Shown: positions 40,003 to 48,833 of the stretch, in pieces
Layout: the number at the start of each line of letters is the position of its first letter
Position numbering within the stretch: the first letter of the stretch is position 1
The notes under the pieces: model-generated
Told to the model about the DNA's origin: nothing
What the model saw: only the letters and a program-made list of their open reading frames with translations
Database searches by the model: none
Assembly: GCA_963169805.1 (NCBI GenBank)
Contig: CAUJDY010000066.1
Coordinates: 1-53,817, forward strand
Origin: Bdellovibrionota bacterium
Lineage (GTDB): Bacteria > Bdellovibrionota > Bdellovibrionia > Bdellovibrionales > JAEYZS01
Length of the DNA: 53,817 nt
Reading direction: 5' to 3'
Program-made: the position numbers and the translations under genes

Positions 40003-40674
40003 TTAGTATAAAACATCTTCAATGGAATAGAAGCCTTTTTTCTTTTTTGAAATCCACTTGGCACAAACAAGAGCCCCTCTTGCAAATACAGTTCTGTTGA
40101 GCGCATCATGCTGAAGAGTAAGAACCTCTTCTTTACCTAAAACTACAATGCGATGCTGTCCAAAGACTCCCCCACCTCGCAAAGAAAAAACATCTTTGGT
40201 CTTTTTTGCGATAGCTTTTTCTAAATTGTGCTGAAGGGTTAGCGCAGTTCCAGAAGGTGCATCTTTTTTGAGTGAGTGGTGAGTTTCTTCAATGTAGAAA
40301 TCGTATTCATTAAGAGCAGATAGAGTTTGTAACATTTTATTTAAAACACAAATACCCAAGCTCATATTCGAAGACCATAGAACCGGTATGCTATTAGATG
40401 CTTTTTTTAATTTTGCTTTTTGCGCAGTTGTTAATCCCGTTGTTCCAGATACAAACGCAATTTTGTTTTTTACTGCGTAAGAAAGACATTCGTCAAAAAA
40501 TTCTGGCAAACTAAAATCCACAAGTACGTGCGCTTGTCCAGATCTCATCTTTCTTAATTTCGAGTTTTTCTGCAAGCATTGTATAACCTCAACATCTTGA
40601 GATTCCTCCGCTAACCTTACAATCTCTTGCCCCATTTTTCCCGTTGCGCCCGCTAAGCATATGTTAATACTCAT
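40003..40674 (-). CDS. dapB: 4-hydroxy-tetrahydrodipicolinate reductase
   Basis: 223 residues, at the short end of the family. The nucleotide-binding 'LAGATGKMGQEIVRLA' and the catalytic segment 'EETHHSLKKDAPSGTAL' are intact. It reduces the DapA product on the lysine/diaminopimelate pathway. It overlaps dapA by four bases. Confidence 0.96.
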   Translation of the reverse strand: MSINICLAGATGKMGQEIVRLAEESQDVEVIQCLQKNSKLRKMRSGQAHVLVDFSLPEFFDECLSYAVKNKIAFVSGTTGLTTAQKAKLKKASNSIPVLWSSNMSLGICVLNKMLQTLSALNEYDFYIEETHHSLKKDAPSGTALTLQHNLEKAIAKKTKDVFSLRGGGVFGQHRIVVLGKEEVLTLQHDALNRTVFARGALVCAKWISKKKKGFYSIEDVLY

Positions 40675-41528
40675 AGCAAAATCTCCAGTGCCTTGTCTAG
40701 TTTCGCCTTGAAGTTCTCGTGTAACGTAACCAGAGGAAGACGCATGTCTGGTGTGTCTATTATTTTCTTTTTATATAAAGCATACTTTACGGGAATTGGA
40801 TTTGCTTCAAGATAAATGCTGTCTATGAGGTCAAAATATTTTTCATATTCTCTAAGTGCGTTTTTATTGCCTGATTTTAATTCTCTATAAAGTTTCACCA
40901 TAACATCAGGAATAAGATGAGAAACTACAGCAATCACACCCTTGCCGCCCTTGTCTGCTAAGCCTAGGAATGTTTTATCGTCTCCGCTGAGCACACAAAA
41001 ATCTTTTGTATTCTTTATGATTTGTTCCCCAAACTCTATATTTCCTGTAGCCTCTTTAATACCTACAATATTATCGATTTCACTAAGTTTCACAATCGTC
41101 TCAAGCTCCATGGAAGTAATTGTTCGTCCTGGGACGTTATAGAGAATAACAGGTAAATTTGTAGATTGAGCAACCGCACTAAAGTGTTCGTATAACCCCC
41201 TCTGTGGTGGTTTGTTGTAATAAGGCACCACAACAAGTACGCCCTGAACTCCCTTAGCATTTTTTGTTTTTTCTATTGTTTCTGCAGTAGAATTACTTCC
41301 TGTTCCTAAAATTAGCGGAACTTGTCCAGAGACTTCACTTTTTACAAACTCTAATATCTTCTCTTTTTCAGCGGCTGTAGTTGTAGGGCTTTCTGCTGTG
41401 GTGCCATGAACTACAAAGCCAGTTATTTTTTTATCTAATTGGTCTTTGAGAAGATTTTTTAAACTTTTATAATCAACTTCGCCATTTTTAAATGGCGTAA
41501 TGAGTGCCGTATAAATTCCTTCAAACAT
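40671..41528 (-). CDS. dapA: 4-hydroxy-tetrahydrodipicolinate synthase
   Basis: 285 residues. The Schiff-base lysine K158 is in 'IVGIKEATGNI', Y130 in 'ILYNVPGRT', and the substrate-binding motif is 'GTTAESPTTT'. It condenses pyruvate and aspartate semialdehyde, the first step toward diaminopimelate and lysine. Three bases after dapF. Confidence 0.97.
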   Translation of the reverse strand: MFEGIYTALITPFKNGEVDYKSLKNLLKDQLDKKITGFVVHGTTAESPTTTAAEKEKILEFVKSEVSGQVPLILGTGSNSTAETIEKTKNAKGVQGVLVVVPYYNKPPQRGLYEHFSAVAQSTNLPVILYNVPGRTITSMELETIVKLSEIDNIVGIKEATGNIEFGEQIIKNTKDFCVLSGDDKTFLGLADKGGKGVIAVVSHLIPDVMVKLYRELKSGNKNALREYEKYFDLIDSIYLEANPIPVKYALYKKKIIDTPDMRLPLVTLHENFKAKLDKALEILL

Positions 41529-41531
41529 AAT

Positions 41532-42335
41532 TCACCTCAGCTGTAATTCACCTTTGTATACTATAACCGCAGGACCTCTTAGAAAGTTCTTTTTGTTTTT
41601 TGAATAAAATCTAAGCTTTCCACCGGGCATGATAACTTCAATAGCTTTTTGCGCAGAAACGGAGAGGGCGGTCAGAGCAGCAGCAACTGCCCCTGTTCCA
41701 CACGCCAATGTATAGTCCCTCACTCCTCTTTCATAGGTAATAGCACGAACTTTTTTGGGAGCATCTACCTTCATAAAGGTTACATTTGTCTCAAGAGGAG
41801 AGAACTCAGGGTGTGTTTGTATATAACCTGCCATTCGAAGCCAGGCTTCGGGATTCCAATCATCTTGAATAATAACAAAATGAGGCACACCTGTGTTTAT
41901 GAAAAATCCCGCTACCTTGTTCTCATTTAATTCCTTATTCAGCTGTATATGTCGTTCTTCTGGGGGGTTAAAAAATTTTACTAGCTCAAGTTCAACCCCT
42001 CCTGAAACCACTCTCCCAACCATAACTCCAGAGCGTGTTTCAAACTTAATTGGCTGCTTTTTCTTTTCAATTTCTTTTGCATAAAGAACGACACAGCGAG
42101 ATGCGTTCATGCACGCTTCGGCATTTGATCCATCACTATTATAAAAATCCCATTTATAGGTATTTTCTTTGTTTTTTGGTTTGTCTAAAAAAACAACACC
42201 ATCTGCACCCACGCCAAAATTTCTATCGCAAATCGCCGTTACAAGCTTTTTTCTATTTTTAATTTTTTCTGCAGAGCTAATAATAATAAAATCATTGCCT
42301 GCTCCGTGTGCCTTATAAAAAACAATCTTTTTCAT
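41532..42335 (-). CDS. dapF: diaminopimelate epimerase with altered first-cysteine motif
   Basis: 267 residues. It interconverts LL- and meso-diaminopimelate using two cysteines. The second is normal (C212 in 'LACGTGAVAAAL'). The first sits in C75-M-N-A-S-R-C where almost all DapF have C-G-N-G-x-R-C, so two glycines that shape the active-site loop are Met and Ala. The rest ('HGAGNDFIII', 'GVGADGVVFL', 'YNSDGSNAEA') is standard. Directly abuts the LptM-like gene. Confidence 0.93.
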   Translation of the reverse strand: MKKIVFYKAHGAGNDFIIISSAEKIKNRKKLVTAICDRNFGVGADGVVFLDKPKNKENTYKWDFYNSDGSNAEACMNASRCVVLYAKEIEKKKQPIKFETRSGVMVGRVVSGGVELELVKFFNPPEERHIQLNKELNENKVAGFFINTGVPHFVIIQDDWNPEAWLRMAGYIQTHPEFSPLETNVTFMKVDAPKKVRAITYERGVRDYTLACGTGAVAAALTALSVSAQKAIEVIMPGGKLRFYSKNKKNFLRGPAVIVYKGELQLR

Positions 42336-42539
42336 TTACTTCTTTTCCGTATTTTCGTCTTCTTTTTGAGTGGGCGCATAAACCGGTGGAATTTTTGGCA
42401 CCGCCAGTTCTTCTGTTGCCCCTTTATATGTAGGTTGGCCTCGTCCCAGATCTTTTGGAGATCTTGGCGGTATTGGGTCACCCTTTACACCGCAAGATAC
42501 GCATAATGCTAGTATGCTGAGAATTATTGTTAATTTCAT
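42336..42539 (-). CDS. LptM/YifL-like small lipoprotein
   Basis: 67 residues. A short signal ends in a lipobox-like C-V-S-C16 and the mature start 'CGVKGDPIPPR' resembles the 'CGLKGPLYFPP' start of E. coli LptM (YifL), which helps LptD mature at the outer membrane. As in E. coli, the gene lies immediately upstream of dapF. The rest is Pro/Lys/Glu rich. Length and context fit, but the match is short. Confidence 0.7.
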   Translation of the reverse strand: MKLTIILSILALCVSCGVKGDPIPPRSPKDLGRGQPTYKGATEELAVPKIPPVYAPTQKEDENTEKK

Positions 42540-42547
42540 ATGTTCCC

Positions 42548-43384
42548 TTACGTTTCTTTTTTACTTTCTGCCTCTAACAAGTTTTTAAATTCTATTTCAA
42601 TATTTTTATACTCTTGGCATGTTCTTGGTTCTTTTGAATATTTAATAAAATCTTTTGTCACAAAAGTCTTACACAGCTTAACGTATTGAAATACAGAGTC
42701 TTCTATAGCTCGCGATTGCTTCTTCTTTATTTGCAAATCCCAAAAGTAAATTTCTGGAAACTGTGCATCTGCCAACTTTGCTAGATTTAAATAGGATTGA
42801 GCCTGAGCAACATCTCCTTTTTGCAAGTAAGATTGTGCATAGACTACAAATGCATAAACAGATTGCTCCGTCTTTTTCAAAGACTCTATTGCGTCTTCTG
42901 TTTTTTGTAGGCACGCCTTTGCCTGAGATAACAAAAGAGCCGCATCCTCTTCGTAAGGATTAATATTCTGCGCTAGCACAGTAGTGGCTTCAGCATCTTC
43001 ACATTTTCCTAAAAAGAGAGAGAGACGAGCTTGTTCAACGAGTACAGTTATATTGCCTGGCTCTTCTTTAAGCGCGAGGCTTAGTTTTTCTTGCGCCTCC
43101 AGTGGAGACGCCCTAAAGAGAGATCGACCATATTCAAATATACTTTGCCCTTTTTCCGAATAAAAAATAGTAGTCACTTCATGCAGCGCTTTTCTAAGCT
43201 CCAACTCTATTTTCTTTGATGATTCATTTTCAATTGCTCTTTTTAAGACCTGTGCAGCCTGTAACCGATCTTGTTGCAACGTTAAGGTTTGAGCTTTGTG
43301 TATGATATCTTTGTAGGTTTCACGCGTCGCGGGCGTGGCAATAAAACAATATAGAATGACTGCTATTCCTAAAAACCGTCTCAT
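42548..43384 (-). CDS. exported TPR-repeat protein
   Basis: 278 residues. N-terminal hydrophobic signal (RRFLGIAVILYCFIATPA). Tetratricopeptide-like helices run from about residue 75 to 220 ('AQEKLSLALKEEPGNITV', 'AQSYLNLAKLADAQFPEI'). It starts 62 bases after ftsK and begins the TPR-LptM-dapF-dapA-dapB-HPPK-tal-lipoprotein unit. Function unknown. Confidence 0.75.
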   Translation of the reverse strand: MRRFLGIAVILYCFIATPATRETYKDIIHKAQTLTLQQDRLQAAQVLKRAIENESSKKIELELRKALHEVTTIFYSEKGQSIFEYGRSLFRASPLEAQEKLSLALKEEPGNITVLVEQARLSLFLGKCEDAEATTVLAQNINPYEEDAALLLSQAKACLQKTEDAIESLKKTEQSVYAFVVYAQSYLQKGDVAQAQSYLNLAKLADAQFPEIYFWDLQIKKKQSRAIEDSVFQYVKLCKTFVTKDFIKYSKEPRTCQEYKNIEIEFKNLLEAESKKET

Positions 43385-43446
43385 AGGTTACAAATAACCC
43401 GAGAGAGCTCGTCTCACAAGTCTTTTGCTAAGAAGCAAATATTTCT

Positions 43447-45768
43447 TTAGAGTTTTGAAACAAGAACCTGGCGGGGCTTACTACCGTTTGATGGCCCAAC
43501 AACGCCTTGTTGCTCCATGATTTCAATGAGCCTCGCTGCCCTTGGATAACCCAGGCGAAATCTTCTCTGCAATAGTGAAGCGCTTACTTCTTTGAGCGTC
43601 GATACATAAGCAAGCATCTCATCATATCTTTCGTCTGCTCCGTCTGTATCCCCCTCCTCAAAAGCTCCTGCTGCTAGAGCATCGCCACCCTCTGCTCCGG
43701 GAGATCCATCGACTATCTTTAATGCAATAGGGTCATACTCTGGATCTGACTGCTTGGACCAAAAGCCCACAACTTGATTCATCTCATCTTCTGAAACCCA
43801 AGCTCCATGGTGCCGCTGAGGTTTTGAAACCCCTGGGGCCAAGAATAACATATCACCTTGGGCAAGAAGTCTTTCGGCGCCAGATTCATCCAATATAATT
43901 CTAGAATCCATTTTACTTGCAACCTTAAAACTCACTCTGCCAGGAATATTTGTTTTTATAAGACCTGTGACTACATCTCGACGAGGAGATTGCATTGCCA
44001 GTACCAAGTGAATTCCACACGCTCTGGCCATTTGAGCAAGCCTCACAATAAGCTGCTCCACATTCGCTTTATCAACGGCCATTAAATCACCAAACTCTTC
44101 AACCACAACAACTATGTACGGTTGCTCTGTAAAATAATATGACTCAGTTGAATGTCTATTTTGTGTCTCCAACTCATCATTAAACGCTTGGTGCTGCGAA
44201 GATTCTTCTTTTGTGAATTGAGCTACTCGTTCATTGAAGGCCTCAATTCCTCGCACATTAAGACGAGACATCGATCGGTACCGCTTGTCCATTTCTCGCA
44301 CAGTCCATTTTAGAGCATTGACTGCTCTTTTTGGGTCTTTAATTGGAGGCATCACAAGATGAGGAATTGTGTGAAATGTTGCCAGATCAACTTGCTTGGG
44401 GTCTACAAAAATAAATTTTAGTGTTTTAGGCGAGTGTTTAAATAACAATCCTGTGATCAGTGAATTTATGAAGACTGATTTACCAGATCCCGTTGTACCC
44501 GCTACAAGGAGGTGTGGCATCTTTCGAAGGTCAACTGTTTTAGGACTTCCATTTGCTTCTTTTCCAAGCGCAATTGGAAGTTTTGTTTTATCATCCCAAA
44601 ACTCTACATCTTCTAATATTTCCCTAAGAACAACCTTTTCTCTTTTAGGATTTGCGGTTTCTATACCAACTACATCACGCCCTGGAAGGGGAGCGATAAT
44701 TCGTACAGACTCTGTACTTAGAGCAAGAGATAAATCGTCTGCCAACTCCGTAATTTTAGATATTTTGACATCTGCGTTTGGTTTAAATTCGTACATTGTA
44801 ACAGCGGGCCCAGGCCTAACCGCAACAACTTGTCCGTTTACAGAAAACTGAGAGAGCTTGTCTTCTAGTATAAAAGTATTTCTTTTAATAAGCTTTTCAT
44901 CAACTTTTACGCCAGAGTCTGTTGGGTTCTCAAGAATAGAAAGTTTTGGTAACTCCCAGTTTTCTATCAATCTTTTTTTCTTCAGTGCTTCAGCGTTGAT
45001 TTTTGGTTTAGGAGTTGTTGTTGGTTGAATAAATAGTTCCGAGTTTTTTGTTTCCCCCTCAGCGGCTTCAACGATTTCCTTTTGTGACTCTACAGTCTTG
45101 AGGGCTGCAAGCGTTTTGTCTTGAATTATTTCTGCGCTAGCTCTTTTTTCTATTTTTAGCTTTGCTTTGAATAAAGAGTTTACGTATGCAAAGATATTTT
45201 CTTTAAACTCAATCCACTTTCTACGGAGTACAAGGTGAAAAGGTATGCTCTCTCCGATGTCTTTGATTGATTTTTCTGTATAAAAGATCGAAAGAACAAA
45301 AAACAAACTCCAAAGAAGGATCGACACTCCCACAGAGTTGAACCCAGCAATAAGTCCTTTACTAATTCCCAATCCCAAAACTCCACTTACATAAATAGAC
45401 CCTGAATAGATTTTATTTTGCGGAAAGTAGAGAGCAATTAAACTTGAAATTGTTAGAAGCAAGAAAACAGGTATAAGGAGCTTCATTTTATCCTGCTTGC
45501 GCGGCTCCCCCTTAAAGACCTTATAGCTTTTCACAATCATGGCGACCGCGATAAACCATGCGCTAATACCAAATAGTTGGTAGAGTATGTCTGAAAGAAA
45601 GCTTCCTACAAATCCACATAAATTGTAGACTTTACCTCCCGCTCCAGTTGAGTTAAAGGATGGGTCTTGAGGGTTAAAGCTTGCTAATGCAAGAAGGATA
45701 AATAATCCAGCTGCAAACCAGAAGATCGTCTTGATATCTTTTTGAAACTTTTCAATAACTTGTGACAT
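43447..45768 (-). CDS. ftsK: FtsK/SpoIIIE-type DNA translocase
   Basis: 773 residues, SpoIIIE-like length. Four N-terminal transmembrane helices (to about residue 165), a linker, the alpha/beta motor with Walker A 'VAGTTGSGKSVFIN' (near 419), and a complete C-terminal gamma winged helix ('LQRRFRLGYPRAARLIEIM') that reads KOPS-type sites. Walker B is 'IVVVVEEFGDLM' instead of VDEFADLM, and the segment after it is 'LAMQSPRRDV' instead of ATQRPSVDV. It pumps chromosome ends across the closing septum. The changes may alter its kinetics but the fold is intact. Confidence 0.95.
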   Translation of the reverse strand: MSQVIEKFQKDIKTIFWFAAGLFILLALASFNPQDPSFNSTGAGGKVYNLCGFVGSFLSDILYQLFGISAWFIAVAMIVKSYKVFKGEPRKQDKMKLLIPVFLLLTISSLIALYFPQNKIYSGSIYVSGVLGLGISKGLIAGFNSVGVSILLWSLFFVLSIFYTEKSIKDIGESIPFHLVLRRKWIEFKENIFAYVNSLFKAKLKIEKRASAEIIQDKTLAALKTVESQKEIVEAAEGETKNSELFIQPTTTPKPKINAEALKKKRLIENWELPKLSILENPTDSGVKVDEKLIKRNTFILEDKLSQFSVNGQVVAVRPGPAVTMYEFKPNADVKISKITELADDLSLALSTESVRIIAPLPGRDVVGIETANPKREKVVLREILEDVEFWDDKTKLPIALGKEANGSPKTVDLRKMPHLLVAGTTGSGKSVFINSLITGLLFKHSPKTLKFIFVDPKQVDLATFHTIPHLVMPPIKDPKRAVNALKWTVREMDKRYRSMSRLNVRGIEAFNERVAQFTKEESSQHQAFNDELETQNRHSTESYYFTEQPYIVVVVEEFGDLMAVDKANVEQLIVRLAQMARACGIHLVLAMQSPRRDVVTGLIKTNIPGRVSFKVASKMDSRIILDESGAERLLAQGDMLFLAPGVSKPQRHHGAWVSEDEMNQVVGFWSKQSDPEYDPIALKIVDGSPGAEGGDALAAGAFEEGDTDGADERYDEMLAYVSTLKEVSASLLQRRFRLGYPRAARLIEIMEQQGVVGPSNGSKPRQVLVSKL

Positions 45769-45786
45769 TAATCCATCATAAGCATT

Positions 45787-45822
45787 CCCGATTGACTTTG
45801 CTAGTCGGGGCTTTTAATTTTT
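45787..45822 (+). promoter_or_regulatory. hairpin and T-rich tract before queE
   Basis: CCC..GACT (45787-45797) pairs with AGTC-GGGG (45803-45810), followed by CTTTTAATTTTT. It looks like an intrinsic terminator or attenuator just 15 bases before the queE start. No preQ1 aptamer is recognised. Confidence 0.35.
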
Positions 45823-45836
45823 CGCACGGTCTAGGT

Positions 45837-46475
45837 ATGTTAAAAATAAATGAAATTTTCTTCAGCATTCAGGGCGAAACTTCTTGGGTTGGTCATCCAA
45901 CCGTTTTCATACGAACGTCTGGATGTCCTCTAAGATGTCATTACTGTGACACAACTTATGCATACTATGAAGGGAAAAAACTTTCTCTAGACAATATCTT
46001 AGAAAAAGCTCTTTCTTTCCCAGCTGATTATTTTTGTATAACGGGCGGCGAACCTTTGGCTCAACCTCAGACTTTAGACCTAATGAAAAAGCTTTGTGAT
46101 CTTGGTAAAAATGTTTCTTTAGAAACAAGCGGAAACTTTAGCTGCAAAGATGTAGACAAACGTGTCAAGAAGATAATTGATGTAAAAACTCCTGATAGCG
46201 GCGCGGCAGATTCGTTTCTCTCAGAGAATATAAATTATGCAACTGCTCATGATGAGTTTAAATTCGTGATTTGTTCAGAAAAAGATTTTCATTGGGCAGA
46301 AAATTGCGTAAATACTCATTCTCTGTGTGACAGACATACTGTTCTCTACAGCCCAAGCTTTGGAAAGATCAAAGAATCTGACTTAGCCGAGTGGATGCTG
46401 AAGGCAGGAACAAAAGTGCGGCTGCAGTTGCAATTGCACAAATATATATGGTCACCGGATACGCGAGGAGTATGA
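45837..46475 (+). CDS. queE: 7-carboxy-7-deazaguanine synthase
   Basis: 213 residues from ATG 45837, chosen because the family starts at 'LKINEIFFSIQGET'; the frame runs back to 45762 but that part overlaps ftsK. The radical-SAM cluster is C30-x3-C34-x2-C37 ('SGCPLRCHYCDTTYAY'), and 'ITGGEPLAQP' is present. It makes the deazaguanine precursor of queuosine. It ends four bases before the Fis-type gene. Confidence 0.94.
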   Translation: MLKINEIFFSIQGETSWVGHPTVFIRTSGCPLRCHYCDTTYAYYEGKKLSLDNILEKALSFPADYFCITGGEPLAQPQTLDLMKKLCDLGKNVSLETSGNFSCKDVDKRVKKIIDVKTPDSGAADSFLSENINYATAHDEFKFVICSEKDFHWAENCVNTHSLCDRHTVLYSPSFGKIKESDLAEWMLKAGTKVRLQLQLHKYIWSPDTRGV

Positions 46476-46478
46476 CCT

Positions 46479-46841
46479 TTGAGCGAACAACAAATTCAAA
46501 CCTACAACCAACCTTACAAAGAAGGGGCACCGCTACACATGAATACACCAGAAGCTTTTCAACCCAACCACCTGTTTGTTGCAAACCTAAAATCTGTAAG
46601 CCTAGAAAAGCTTGTAAGAAGTAAATTAGAAGTATTGTTTGATGAACAAAAAGAAACATCTGTAGAACTAAATGGTCTCTACGATGTTGTTTTGGAACAA
46701 GTTGAAAAACCCCTGATTGAACTTGCTCTTAAAGTTCACAGAGGTAACCAAGTAAAAACAGCCAAAATGCTTGGTATTAATAGAAATACTCTCAAGAAAA
46801 AAATGGACGGATACAAAATCCGCGTTCGAGCTTTAGCTTAA
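46479..46841 (+). CDS. Fis-type helix-turn-helix protein
   Basis: 120 residues from a TTG start with GAGGAG eight bases upstream. The C-terminal 45 residues are a Fis/NtrC-type helix-turn-helix ('GNQVKTAKMLGINRNTLKKKM'), preceded by two amphipathic helices for dimerisation. No receiver or AAA+ domain is present. Probably a nucleoid or regulatory DNA-binding protein; target unknown. Forms a unit with queE. Confidence 0.85.
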   Translation: MSEQQIQTYNQPYKEGAPLHMNTPEAFQPNHLFVANLKSVSLEKLVRSKLEVLFDEQKETSVELNGLYDVVLEQVEKPLIELALKVHRGNQVKTAKMLGINRNTLKKKMDGYKIRVRALA

Positions 46842-46867
46842 TTAGAACACCCAGGGTCCAGGCAACA

Positions 46868-46903
46868 GTGGGTCTTCTAGGTTCGCAACTCGAAACGCCC
46901 CAC
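46868..46903. other. weak stem-loop between convergent genes
   Basis: GTGGG (46868-46872) and CCCAC (46899-46903) can pair, with a small TTCG/CGAA hairpin inside. It lies between the Fis-type gene and the convergent small ORF and is followed by a T-rich stretch. It may be a weak terminator. Confidence 0.25.
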
Positions 46904-46909
46904 ACTACT

Positions 46910-47104
46910 TTATTCTTTTAATTCATCTCTTACCTTCAAGAGCACATCTTGAAGGTAATTACTGAGAACATCCCTCAGATCATCCATTGTCATTTGATTT
47001 TTCTCTATACCTGCGCTTTTTAAGAGCTGGCCAAGTTCATCTGAAATAATCTCTTCAGGCAAACCCGTCTGACTTACTACTTTTTCAAAAAGATTATCGT
47101 CCAT
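46910..47104 (-). CDS. small acidic protein of unknown function
   Basis: 64 residues, mostly helical and acidic ('DNLFEKVVSQTGLPEEI', 'MTMDDLRDVLSNYLQDVL'). No family known to me. The start has a GGGGGA stretch just upstream. Real coding is supported by clean helical periodicity and position between two convergent/tandem genes, with no competing frame. Confidence 0.6.
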   Translation of the reverse strand: MDDNLFEKVVSQTGLPEEIISDELGQLLKSAGIEKNQMTMDDLRDVLSNYLQDVLLKVRDELKE

Positions 47105-47235
47105 GATAAATCCCCCTCTATACAGACACCATCAAACCAAGACAAAGGTCAAATCAGAAGGGGGATTTAGCGTTTGTAAATTAGAACTAGACTAAAGACG
47201 TGATGAAAACTACGCATGTGTTCTATAAAAAAGGT

Positions 47236-48675
47236 TTAGCCTGGAGCCATATTTGGGACTGAACCCTTTGGCTTAAACGGTGGCTTTCCACCACCGCCTT
47301 CATCTGGCTCAGGTCGCGGCGACATCTGGGCAAAGCTTTCTGGAGCGAGGTTTGCAAACTGGCCATACTGTGAAAGAAAGGCCAACTTCACAACGCCAAC
47401 AGGTCCATTTCTTTGTTTTCCAATGATCACTTCCGAGATACCTCGAACTTCTGGGTTTTCTTTTTCATAATAGTCTTCTCTAAAGAGCATCATAATAACA
47501 TCTGCGTCCTGCTCAATAGATCCTGATTCACGCAAATCTGAAAGCATAGGCCTGCGGTCAGACCGACTTTCTACGCTTCGATTCAGCTGCGCTAACGCTA
47601 TCACAGGCACCTGAAGTTCTTTTGCTATGGCCTTAAGTGTTTTTGAAATTTCTGCGACTTCTCGCTCTCTGCTTTCAACTTTTTGTTTCATACTCATGAG
47701 CTGCAAGTAGTCCACGATAATCATGTCTAAACCATGTTGTGCTTTTAAGCGGCGGCACTTTGCTCGCACTTCATACGGACTTGCGCCCGAAGCATCATCA
47801 ATAAAAAATCCAGACTCACTAATAACAGACATTGTATTAATTAGTTTTGGCCATGCACTATCTGCAATTTTACCCACTCGGAGTTGGGAAGCATCCACTT
47901 TTGCCTCAGAAGATAAAACCCGCATCATGAGCTGAAGTTTTCCCATTTCTAAAGAGAAGTAAGCTACTTTCTTTTTTTCTTTTAAAGCCGCATGGGCTGC
48001 TATGTTTAATGAAAAAGCGGTTTTACCCATAGAAGGACGGGCTGCGATAATAATTAATTCTCCAGGCTGAAATCCCGCTGTCATCTTGTCTAAGTCTGTA
48101 AAGCCACTCGGCACACCAATAATAGAACTTCCGCCCGTGTGGTAGAGGTGATCGATCCGCTCAGCTGCTTCTTTCATAATATCTTTTGCTGAGACCAGGC
48201 CTTCTACTTTTTTCTTTTCAGCAATAGCAAATATTTTTGATTCAGCCGTATCTAAAAAAGCGCCGATATCTACAAAGGATTCATCATAGGCTTTATCAAC
48301 CAAATCCGTACACTCACCAATGACTTTTCGAAGAATATATTTTTCTAATACTATATCAATATGGTTTTTAAGGTTTGCTGTAGTGGGAGTAAAATTCACC
48401 ATCTCTGCCAAATACGAGGTTCCACCAACTTGATCTAACTCTGAGCGCTTTCTAAGGTGCTCTGTCAAAACAACTATGTCGAACGGCTGTCCTCGTTGCG
48501 CAAGGTCTTTTAGGGCAGCATAGATCGTTCTGTGAGCCGGTTTATAAAAATGATCTTCGTGAAGCAAGTCACTTACTTCATCCCATTTTTCCGGCTCGAG
48601 CATAAGCCCACCAATAATGGACTGCTCAGCTTCTATGTTGTGCGGTGGTTTTCTTAATTGCAAACAAGGCCCCAC
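47236..48675 (-). CDS. dnaB: replicative DNA helicase
   Basis: 479 residues. Opens with the DnaB N-domain ('PPHNIEAEQSIIGGLML'), then the RecA-like motor with Walker A 'ARPSMGKTAFSLNIA', 'VDYLQLMS' and 'LRESGSIEQDADVIMM'. The hexamer unwinds the fork ahead of the polymerase. The start is taken as GTG 48675; there is no strong ribosome binding site and the first few residues are uncertain. The C-terminal tail is Pro/Gly rich. Downstream of rplI. Confidence 0.97.
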   Translation of the reverse strand: MGPCLQLRKPPHNIEAEQSIIGGLMLEPEKWDEVSDLLHEDHFYKPAHRTIYAALKDLAQRGQPFDIVVLTEHLRKRSELDQVGGTSYLAEMVNFTPTTANLKNHIDIVLEKYILRKVIGECTDLVDKAYDESFVDIGAFLDTAESKIFAIAEKKKVEGLVSAKDIMKEAAERIDHLYHTGGSSIIGVPSGFTDLDKMTAGFQPGELIIIAARPSMGKTAFSLNIAAHAALKEKKKVAYFSLEMGKLQLMMRVLSSEAKVDASQLRVGKIADSAWPKLINTMSVISESGFFIDDASGASPYEVRAKCRRLKAQHGLDMIIVDYLQLMSMKQKVESREREVAEISKTLKAIAKELQVPVIALAQLNRSVESRSDRRPMLSDLRESGSIEQDADVIMMLFREDYYEKENPEVRGISEVIIGKQRNGPVGVVKLAFLSQYGQFANLAPESFAQMSPRPEPDEGGGGKPPFKPKGSVPNMAPG

Positions 48676-48771
48676 TTGTTTTGGTTCTGTTCATTCTTAT
48701 ATATGAGTCTTGTTCTATAAGAAATTAAAAAATATCCGTTAAAAAATTTAGCCAAAAAATAGTAGAAGAAT

Positions 48772-48804
48772 AAAAAAGGCGACGGGAAAAAATACCTCGT
48801 CGCC
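48772..48804 (-). terminator. terminator of the rpsF-rplI unit
   Basis: On the minus strand GGCGACG pairs with CGTCGCC (stem extendable by the inner bases) and is followed by six T residues. It lies about 30 bases after the rplI stop. Confidence 0.88.
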
Positions 48805-48833
48805 GTTATAAATTCACATTTAATTTAAATAGC

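Noticed and set aside
45762-45836. Longer queE start (25 extra residues)
   Set aside because: The extra part overlaps the ftsK start, includes the hairpin and has no family similarity; the family begins at the ATG at 45837.
45769-45836. preQ1 riboswitch before queE
   Set aside because: The short class I consensus (stem, C-rich loop and A-rich tail) is not there.
46842-46909. tRNA-like GGTTCGCAACTCGAAA segment
   Set aside because: No acceptor stem or anticodon arm can be built; too short for a tRNA.
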